Positions 7,044 through 11,925 of a stretch of 11,925 nt of DNA are shown here, one piece after another. The DNA lies in NCBI GenBank assembly GCA_017936205.1, contig JAGBGB010000110.1, positions 1 to 11,925 of the forward strand, given 5' to 3'. Source of the DNA: Oscillospiraceae bacterium (GTDB taxonomy: Bacteria > Bacillota > Clostridia > Oscillospirales > Oscillospiraceae). Every line of letters starts with the position of its first letter. Position 1 is the first letter of the stretch. Made by a program: the position numbers and the translations under genes. The notes under the pieces are model-generated. The model saw only the letters and a program-made list of their open reading frames with translations, was not told where the DNA came from and searched no databases.

Positions 7044-8032
7044 GCTGCATCCTCCACCTCGCTGGTTTTCTGTCTCAGCATCAGGTTGTTAATGGCATCA
7101 TGGGGATCCTTCCCCTCATAGAGCACCTCGTAGGCAGCCTGGGTAATGGGCATTTCCACCCCATACTTCCCTGCAAGCTCCCAGGCAGACTTGGCTGCAT
7201 AGTAGCCTTCTACCACAGCACCTACTTCCTTCATGGCTTCCCGGGCTCCGTAGCCCTTGCCGATCAGGATCCCCGCACGGCGGTTCCGAGAGTGCATGGA
7301 GGTACAGGTGACGATCAGATCCCCCACACCTGCCAGACCGGCGAAGGTCTCACGCTTTGCACCCATAGCCATACCCAGACGAGCCAGCTCCGCAAGACCT
7401 CTGGTCATCAGCAGAGCCTTGGTATTATCCCCATAGCCCATGCCGTCACAGACACCGGCGCACAGAGCGATCACATTCTTATGAGCTGCCCCCAGCTCCA
7501 CCCCAAGGGTATCGGGGCAGGTGTAGACTCGCAGAGTCTCACGCATAAAGGTCGCCTGAACCCGTTCTGCCAGAGCCTTGTCCCTGCAGGCAGCAACCAC
7601 TCCCGTAGGGATCCCACGGGAGACCTCCTCCGCATGAGAGGGGCCGGAAAGAGCCACGACCGTTCTCCCGGTTTCCTCTTCAATGACCTGACTCATGCAG
7701 TAGCCGCTGCCCTGCTCGATGCCCTTGGTCACACAAACCAAGACAGCATCGGGACGGAGATAGGGCAGGAAGCTCTTTGCCGTAGAACGAACTGCAAAGG
7801 AGGGCGTGGCAAATACCACCATATCCGCATGTGCAGCAGCCTGGCAGGAGAAGGTGAAGTCCATTTCCGCAGGAAGCTCCACACCGGGCAGGAAGGGGTT
7901 GCGTAGAGTTTTGGCTAAATTTTCACTTTCCTCTTGGCAATAGGACCAGAGGCTGACTTGATTTCCGTTTTTCAGCAGCACAAGAGCCAGAGCTGTACCC
8001 CAGCCGCCGCTGCCAGCCACAAGAATCTTCAT
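7031..8032 (-). CDS. gpsA: Glycerol-3-phosphate dehydrogenase [NAD(P)+]
   Basis: Cytosolic enzyme reducing dihydroxyacetone phosphate to sn-glycerol-3-phosphate, the backbone for membrane phospholipids. The 333-residue product has the usual family length. The N-terminal Rossmann fold carries GSGGWGTA (7-14). VTKG places a conserved Lys at 103, and GAAHKN places the likely catalytic Lys at 185. GDNTKA (201-206) and SRNRRAG (248-254) are typical of the substrate/cofactor-binding C-terminal domain. An open frame extends upstream to 8128 inside plsY, but the start at 8032 is right: AAGGAG lies 7 bases upstream and MKILVAGSG is the expected N-terminus. The gene begins 4 bases after the plsY stop. 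Its product is acylated by PlsY, so the two neighbours catalyse successive steps. Confidence 0.97.
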   Translation of the reverse strand: MKILVAGSGGWGTALALVLLKNGNQVSLWSYCQEESENLAKTLRNPFLPGVELPAEMDFTFSCQAAAHADMVVFATPSFAVRSTAKSFLPYLRPDAVLVCVTKGIEQGSGYCMSQVIEEETGRTVVALSGPSHAEEVSRGIPTGVVAACRDKALAERVQATFMRETLRVYTCPDTLGVELGAAHKNVIALCAGVCDGMGYGDNTKALLMTRGLAELARLGMAMGAKRETFAGLAGVGDLIVTCTSMHSRNRRAGILIGKGYGAREAMKEVGAVVEGYYAAKSAWELAGKYGVEMPITQAAYEVLYEGKDPHDAINNLMLRQKTSEVEDAAWAR

Positions 8033-8036
8033 ACCA

Positions 8037-8657
8037 TTACTCCTTGTTCTTTGATTTGCGTAAATAGGTCTTCCGTTCCTCTCCACGGAGCAGGCGCCGG
8101 ATGTTCCCCCGATGCCTATAGATCGCAAGGGCAGCGATCACCAGCCCCAAGCAATAGATCCAAGGCTGATTCGGGAAGAACACAAAAAACAGCACCCCAA
8201 AGGCCGTAGCAGCTAAAATGGAGCCCAGGGAAACATAGTGGGTAAATGCCACCACCAGCACGAACAGTGACAAGACGATCACAAGGATCCGCCAATCCAT
8301 CATCCCTGCTACTGCAGCACCGCTGAGAATGCCCTTGCCTCCACGGAAGCCGAAGAATATGGGGAACATATGCCCCGCCATAGCGCAGACACCTGCCAGC
8401 ATCTTTGCCAGGTCTGCCTGCTCCGGGCAAAGGAGCTTGGCAAGGATGCAAGCCAGAACCACCTTACCCACATCTAAGAATATCACTAAGAAGGTCGTAA
8501 TTCCCCCATAGTTCCGCAGGAAGTTGGTCAATCCGGCATTGCCGCTGCCCTTTTCCCGCACATCCTCGTGCTTGACCAAACGGGAAACCACAATGGCTCC
8601 GTTCAGACAGCCCAGCACATAGCCAATGAGAGCTACGGCTACGAGATACCAGTTCAT
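8037..8657 (-). CDS. plsY: Acyl-phosphate:glycerol-3-phosphate acyltransferase
   Basis: Polytopic membrane enzyme that transfers an acyl chain from acyl-phosphate to position 1 of glycerol-3-phosphate, giving lysophosphatidate, the first committed step of phospholipid synthesis in most Gram-positive bacteria. The product is 206 residues, typical for PlsY, with five or more hydrophobic segments. The family's three conserved loops are all visible: GSGNAGLTN (37-45), GHMFPIFFGFRGGKG (95-109), and HRGNIRRLLRGEE near the C-terminus. The acyl-phosphate is normally supplied by PlsX, which is not in this window. The start at 8657 follows AAGGAGG with a 7-base spacer. That site overlaps the last codons of der, and only 2 bases separate the two genes, so they are surely co-transcribed. 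Confidence 0.97.
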   Translation of the reverse strand: MNWYLVAVALIGYVLGCLNGAIVVSRLVKHEDVREKGSGNAGLTNFLRNYGGITTFLVIFLDVGKVVLACILAKLLCPEQADLAKMLAGVCAMAGHMFPIFFGFRGGKGILSGAAVAGMMDWRILVIVLSLFVLVVAFTHYVSLGSILAATAFGVLFFVFFPNQPWIYCLGLVIAALAIYRHRGNIRRLLRGEERKTYLRKSKNKE

Positions 8658-8659
8658 TC

Positions 8660-9988
8660 TTAGTCCTCCTTCTCGCCCTTCTGACGGATGGTGATCCGAA
8701 TGGGAGTTCCCTCCAAGCCAAATACGGCACGGATCTGATTCTCAAGATACCGCTGATAAGAGAAGTGGAACAGTCTTGCATCATTGCAGAAGATCACAAA
8801 ATGAGGGGGCTTTACCCCAACCTGGGTCATATAGTAGATCTTCAGTCTGCGCCCCTTATCTGTAGGAGGCTGCACACGGGCAGTGGCATCTGCCAGAATG
8901 TTGTTGAGCATACCGGTGGTAATGCGCATAGCAGCCTGATCTGCCACATAGTTGATCAGCTCATAGAGCTTGCCCACTCTCTGACCGGTCAAGGCAGAGA
9001 TAAACAGCACGGGAGCATAGGGCATATAGCCCAGATCCCGACGGATGTCCTCAGTCATATGGCTCATGGTATTGGTTTCCTTCTCCACCATGTCCCACTT
9101 GTTGACCACAATGATACAGGCCTTCCCTGCCTCATGAGCCAGACCTGCGATCTTGGTATCCTGCTCCGTAACACCCTCGTTGGCATCAATGAGGATCAGG
9201 CACACATCCGCGCGGTCAATGGCTGCAATGGAGCGCATATTGGAATACTTCTCAATGGCATCGTCCACCTTGGACTTCCGCCGCATACCCGCAGTGTCGA
9301 TGAAGCGATACTTGCCGTATTCGTTCTCGAAATAGCTGTCAATGGCATCTCTGGTGGTGCCTGCCACATTGGATACGATCACTCGCTCTTCACCAAGGAT
9401 CCGATTCAGCAGGCTGGACTTACCCACATTGGGCTTTCCTACGATGGCGACCTTAATGATCTCGCCCTCGTCCTCTTCCTCCGTCTCCTCCGGGAAGTGC
9501 TCCACGCACCAGTCCAGCAGATCCCCGGTACCGTGTCCGTGAACAGCAGATACCTCAATGGGATCCCCCAGACCCAGAGCATAGAACTCATAAATATCCG
9601 GGTTCATGGTTCCAATAGAGTCGCACTTGTTCACCGCCAGACAAACAGGCTTCTTGCTCCGCAGGAGCATAGTTGCCACATCCTGATCCGCAGCGGTCAC
9701 GCCGGTCTTAATATCTGTGACCATGACGATCACATCGGCGGTTTCAATGGCGATCTCCGCCTGTCTGCGCATGAACTTCAGCATTTCACTGTCGGTATTG
9801 GGCTCGATACCACCGGTATCTACGATCTCAAATTCCCGACCGTTCCAGTCACAGTCCCCATAAATACGGTCACGAGTCACACCGGGAGTGTCCTCCACAA
9901 TGGCAGTACGGGAACCGGTCAATTTATTAAACAGCATGGATTTCCCCACATTGGGTCTACCCACAATTGCAATTAAAGGCTTCGGCAT
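8660..9988 (-). CDS. der: Ribosome biogenesis GTPase Der (EngA)
   Basis: Essential GTPase with two tandem G domains, needed for late assembly of the 50S ribosomal subunit. The 442 residues match the family length. G domain 1 has GRPNVGKS (10-17), DTGG (57-60) and NKCD (120-123). An acidic linker of about ten Glu/Asp residues near 167-175 leads to G domain 2, with GKPNVGKS (184-191), DTAG (231-234) and NKWD (296-299). The C-terminal KH-like domain contains HFVIFCND and an LENQIRAVFGLEG-type stretch, followed by the family's PIRITIR. The start at 9988 follows AAGGAG about 9 bases upstream. It is first in the operon with plsY and gpsA, an order common in Clostridia. In many sporeformers spoIVA follows; here a gtrA-like gene does. 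Confidence 0.98.
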   Translation of the reverse strand: MPKPLIAIVGRPNVGKSMLFNKLTGSRTAIVEDTPGVTRDRIYGDCDWNGREFEIVDTGGIEPNTDSEMLKFMRRQAEIAIETADVIVMVTDIKTGVTAADQDVATMLLRSKKPVCLAVNKCDSIGTMNPDIYEFYALGLGDPIEVSAVHGHGTGDLLDWCVEHFPEETEEEDEGEIIKVAIVGKPNVGKSSLLNRILGEERVIVSNVAGTTRDAIDSYFENEYGKYRFIDTAGMRRKSKVDDAIEKYSNMRSIAAIDRADVCLILIDANEGVTEQDTKIAGLAHEAGKACIIVVNKWDMVEKETNTMSHMTEDIRRDLGYMPYAPVLFISALTGQRVGKLYELINYVADQAAMRITTGMLNNILADATARVQPPTDKGRRLKIYYMTQVGVKPPHFVIFCNDARLFHFSYQRYLENQIRAVFGLEGTPIRITIRQKGEKED

Positions 9989-10017
9989 AGGTCCTCTCTC
10001 CTTCCTTCATATAGGAT

Positions 10018-10046
10018 ATTATGGCACAGATTCCGTATTTTTGCAA
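10018..10046 (-). promoter_or_regulatory. Likely sigma-A promoter of the der operon
   Basis: On the minus strand, TTGCAA (10041-10046; four of six) is followed after exactly 17 bases by CATAAT (10018-10023; five of six). It lies in the 69-base gap between the acetyltransferase gene and der, 29 bases upstream of the der start. The spacing is ideal and the boxes moderate. I see no terminator in this gap, so some read-through from the acetyltransferase gene into der is also possible. Confidence 0.5.
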
Positions 10047-10057
10047 CGAGAATTTCC

Positions 10058-10525
10058 TTAAAGAATGGTTTCCATTCCAATTTTCTGAGGCTTCATGCCT
10101 CTTTTTTCATAGAAAGCCAGTGCACTCTCATTACATGCCCACACATTCAGCTCCACATTATAGCAGTGGTTCTGCCTTGCCACAGACAGAACATACTCAT
10201 AGAGCCCGGTTCCCACCTGCTGCCCTCGGCAAGCCTCATCCACACAGAGATCGTCAATGTAAAGGGTCTGAATATCCGTGCGAATATGGCTTCCAAGGAT
10301 CTGCCGATAGATGCAGAAGGCATAGCCCAAGACCCGATCCTCCTCCACAGCCACAAAGATCGGTCGCTTAGGATCGGAAAGGATCTCCTCTAACTCCGGT
10401 GCCGTATACTTCTCCGCATTTGGCTTGAACAGGTCGGGGCGGCCAACATGATGAACGGTCAAAACCTGACGCAGCAGCTTCAACAGAGCAGGGATATCCT
10501 CTTTTTTTGCAGATCTGATTTCCAT
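10058..10525 (-). CDS. GNAT-family N-acetyltransferase
   Basis: A 155-residue acetyltransferase of the GNAT superfamily, expected to transfer an acetyl group from acetyl-CoA to an amine on a small molecule or protein; the substrate cannot be read from the sequence. The beta4-alpha3 acetyl-CoA site is clear: LYIDDLCVDEACRGQQVGTG (88-107), with the R-G-x-x-V-G-x-G pyrophosphate loop at 100-107. The C-terminal NESALAFYEKRGM (132-144) is the usual beta5-alpha4 signature, similar to RimI-like enzymes. The open frame extends upstream to 10585, but those extra residues would be encoded by the terminator hairpin of rpmF. The start at 10525, with GGAGG (10535-10539) 9 bases upstream, is far better. 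No promoter is evident, so expression may depend on read-through past the hairpin. Confidence 0.93.
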   Translation of the reverse strand: MEIRSAKKEDIPALLKLLRQVLTVHHVGRPDLFKPNAEKYTAPELEEILSDPKRPIFVAVEEDRVLGYAFCIYRQILGSHIRTDIQTLYIDDLCVDEACRGQQVGTGLYEYVLSVARQNHCYNVELNVWACNESALAFYEKRGMKPQKIGMETIL

Positions 10526-10544
10526 AATACGTTTCCTCCATAAA

Positions 10545-10583
10545 GAGAAAAGAGGAAGGTATCTATACCCTTCCTCTTTTCTC
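10545..10583 (-). terminator. Hairpin terminator between rpmF and the acetyltransferase gene
   Basis: A 15-bp perfect inverted repeat (10545-10559, GAGAAAAGAGGAAGG, with 10569-10583) with a 9-base loop lies 11 bases past the rpmF stop. On the minus strand the downstream arm is pyrimidine-rich and is followed by TTTAT, a short U-tract, so termination may be incomplete. The ribosome binding site of the acetyltransferase gene begins 5 bases after the stem. Confidence 0.75.
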
Positions 10584-10594
10584 AATTCTGTAAA

Positions 10595-10783
10595 TTACTT
10601 TTCCTCAGCAACAGGAAGAACTTCGCGTCCGTTGTAGGTACCGCACTTCTTACAAGCTCTATGAGGCAGGCGAGCTTCGCCGCACTTGGGGCATGCTACG
10701 ATGCCGGGTACGGACAGCTTCCAATGAGAGCTACGTCTCTTATCCCGTCTTGCCTTGGAAACTTTACACTTGGGAACAGCCAT
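10595..10783 (-). CDS. rpmF: 50S ribosomal protein L32
   Basis: Small protein of the large ribosomal subunit, 62 residues, as expected for L32. It begins [18 protein letters not shown], the conserved basic N-terminal tail, and has a zinc ribbon of the four-cysteine type: CPKC (31-34) and CKKC (44-47). The frame is open to an ATG at 10792, but the start at 10783 is set by a near-perfect AAGGAGGTG 6 bases upstream and by the family's invariant MAVPK N-terminus. It follows yceD after 33 bases and ends at a hairpin. Having both Cys pairs marks it as the zinc-containing form; nothing in the window suggests a zinc-free paralogue. Confidence 0.98.
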   Translation of the reverse strand: MAVPKCKVSKARRDKRRSSHWKLSVPGIVACPKCGEARLPHRACKKCGTYNGREVLPVAEEK

Positions 10784-10816
10784 GAATGACACCTCCTTGG
10801 TCAGAGTAAATGGTTT

Positions 10817-11323
10817 TTATTCTTTATCCTTCAACAGCTGCCCAAGGACAGCCCAGCGGGGATCGGATTCCGGTCGACAGTCGCAAGCTCCGTCGTTTAG
10901 ATTCTTGCCGCAGCGGAAGCACAGACCCTTGCAGTCCGGCTTGCACAGCAGTTTGGAATCCATATTCAGTACGAATGCCGTTGTAAGAATATCGTCGAGA
11001 TCAGCATGATCGTTCTCGAGCAGGAAGGTCCACTCGTCCGCCTCGTCCTCATTCTCCAACTCACGGGTGAGAACCGCTTCTACATCATAGGATACCTCAC
11101 GGCTGAAGTCCACAGCACAGCGATCGCAGCTTCCGTGGAGCACAGTGCGGATATTTGCACGGAGGATCAGGACTCCTGCAGTATTCCGAACACTTCCCAC
11201 AGCCTGAACAGGCTCACTTACGGGGTAGCTGCTACCAAATTTTAAATCACTCAGATCCAGTGATGCCTCAAAAGGAAGCACCGCATCGGGAGTCCGAAGG
11301 ATCGTGGATAGACCTAACAGCAT
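10817..11323 (-). CDS. yceD: YceD/DUF177-family protein
   Basis: A 168-residue member of the DUF177 family, whose genes commonly precede rpmF. Family members are linked to 23S rRNA accumulation or ribosome assembly, but the biochemistry is not well defined. The N-terminal half is beta-rich with a CDRC pair (66-69). A strongly acidic middle (about 90-111) leads to a cysteine-rich C-terminal part with C127, C131, C135, C138, C147 and C149, typical of the Gram-positive form and suggesting metal binding. The end, SDPRWAVLGQLL, is the usual family ending. The start at 11323 is supported by TAGGAG 6 bases upstream. It is first in a two-gene unit with rpmF, under a consensus promoter. Confidence 0.94.
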   Translation of the reverse strand: MLLGLSTILRTPDAVLPFEASLDLSDLKFGSSYPVSEPVQAVGSVRNTAGVLILRANIRTVLHGSCDRCAVDFSREVSYDVEAVLTRELENEDEADEWTFLLENDHADLDDILTTAFVLNMDSKLLCKPDCKGLCFRCGKNLNDGACDCRPESDPRWAVLGQLLKDKE

Positions 11324-11356
11324 CGCAATCTCCTACTTCATAGTCGTACGCCCTAT

Positions 11357-11385
11357 ATTATAAACGAAAGTTCCGATTTTGTCAA
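11357..11385 (-). promoter_or_regulatory. Perfect consensus sigma-A promoter for yceD-rpmF
   Basis: On the minus strand, TTGACA (11380-11385) and TATAAT (11357-11362) are separated by exactly 17 bases: all twelve consensus positions match and the spacing is ideal. The expected start near 11350 leaves a leader of about 27 bases before yceD. Such strength fits a ribosomal-protein transcription unit. Confidence 0.92.
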
Positions 11386-11453
11386 ATGTTTTTTCCCCTT
11401 TCTTTCGATTATTTTCTTTATTTTTTTCATTCCGGAAATTATCGAAAAAAATC

Positions 11454-11482
11454 TTGACATTCTGCTCATTCTGGCGCATAGT
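11454..11482 (+). promoter_or_regulatory. Probable promoter for the rluA-family gene
   Basis: On the plus strand, TTGACA (11454-11459) is followed after 17 bases by CATAGT (11477-11482; four of six). TAGTAT at 11479-11484 is an alternative with 19 bases. It points away from the yceD promoter; the two -35 boxes are 68 bases apart across an AT-rich spacer. The predicted transcript has a short leader before the start at 11506. Confidence 0.65.
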
Positions 11483-11505
11483 ATACATGACTGGAGGTAT
11501 TTTTG

Positions 11506-11925
11506 ATGAAAGAATTTACGATCGGGCCCAACGATGCCGGTCAGCGACTGGATCGTTTTCTGGCAAAATCCGTCCCCCTTCTCCCCGCATCCCTCGCTCA
11601 GAAGTACATTCGCCTGAAGCGGATCAAGCGGAACAATGCCCGTGCCAATCGGGATGACCGCCTTGTGCAGGGCGACACCCTGCAGCTTTATATCAATGAT
11701 GAATTTTTCGATGCCCCTCGAGAGGACAATGCTTATCTGACCGTGACCACACCCAAGCTGAACATTGTCTATGAGGACGAGCATCTGATCCTTGTGGACA
11801 AGAAGCCGGGAGTTGCCGTCCATCCCCATGACGGCGCAGAATACGGAAGGACCCTCATTGACCATATTCAAGCCTATCTCTATGCCAAGCGTGAATGGCG
11901 CCCCCGTGAGGAGCATTCCTTCACC
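11506..11925 (+). CDS. RluA-family 23S rRNA pseudouridine synthase, 5' part only
   Basis: The first 140 codons of a gene cut by the window end. The product is expected to turn specific uridines of large-subunit rRNA into pseudouridine. The start at 11506 follows GGAGG 8 bases upstream. Residues 11-63 fit an S4 RNA-binding domain (AGQRLDRFLAK, a YIRLKRIKRN stretch, then VQGDTLQLYI). Residues 87-107 carry the RluA-family opening strand, with IVYEDEHLILVDKKPG. The last residues (EEHSFT) are where the family's catalytic loop with R-L/I-D-x-x-T-x-G should follow, but the catalytic Asp lies outside the window. It is the only plus-strand gene. Which member of the family (RluC-, RluD- or YlyB-like) cannot be settled from this fragment. 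Confidence 0.93.
   Translation, partial: MKEFTIGPNDAGQRLDRFLAKSVPLLPASLAQKYIRLKRIKRNNARANRDDRLVQGDTLQLYINDEFFDAPREDNAYLTVTTPKLNIVYEDEHLILVDKKPGVAVHPHDGAEYGRTLIDHIQAYLYAKREWRPREEHSFT

Noticed and set aside
7010..7906. 298-codon plus-strand open frame opposite gpsA
   Set aside because: Antisense to a clear GpsA; composition is unlike a real protein (His/Gly/Gln-rich with no domain).
8033..8128. N-terminal extension of GpsA
   Set aside because: The extra 32 codons overlap plsY and lack family similarity; the internal ATG at 8032 has a proper ribosome binding site and the correct Rossmann-fold N-terminus.
8765..9976. 403-codon plus-strand open frame
   Set aside because: It is the antisense shadow of der, whose GTPase motifs are unmistakable; no start signal or recognisable motif supports the antisense frame.
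11353..11916. 187-codon minus-strand open frame at the right edge
   Set aside because: It runs antisense through the pseudouridine-synthase gene and across both divergent promoters; the plus-strand gene has the family motifs.

Overview
The window looks like a chromosomal segment from an anaerobic, gut-type member of the Clostridia, most like an Oscillospiraceae/Ruminococcaceae relative. This placement is an inference. It rests on the der-plsY-gpsA and yceD-rpmF gene orders, consensus sigma-A promoters and AGGAGG-type ribosome binding sites, and AT-rich spacers between genes of medium GC. It also rests on a giant secreted protein whose C-terminal modules resemble those I recall from many gut Firmicutes. 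No species can be named. Apart from one gene fragment at the right edge, all genes lie on the minus strand, so transcription runs right to left.

Right end (about 10.06-11.93 kb): two promoters point away from each other from the 182-base gap at 11324-11505. Rightward, a 23S rRNA pseudouridine synthase (RluA family) is cut by the window end. Leftward, a perfect consensus sigma-A promoter drives yceD (DUF177) and rpmF (ribosomal protein L32), followed by a hairpin terminator. A GNAT acetyltransferase gene starts directly after that hairpin.

Middle (about 6.55-10.05 kb): a compact operon der, plsY, gpsA, gtrA-like. It covers ribosome assembly (Der GTPase), synthesis of glycerol-3-phosphate (GpsA) and its first acylation (PlsY), and a small four-helix GtrA-family membrane protein that may move lipid-linked sugars. 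The genes are 2-4 bases apart or overlap, and the unit ends in a strong 17-bp hairpin terminator.

Left end (about 0.2-6.5 kb): a second unit with its own promoter. First comes an 80-residue peptide with six cysteines and a Lys-Pro-Tyr-x-x-Pro start. Then, 54 bases on, comes a 1,948-residue secreted protein with a signal peptide, about four InlB/Flg_new-like beta repeats, several beta-sandwich (possibly sugar-binding) regions and a duplicated C-terminal module, but no recognised wall anchor. This accessory pair is the part least explained by known biology. Bases 1-194 hold no supported gene, only fragments that look like dispersed intergenic repeats, followed by a perfect 13-bp hairpin.
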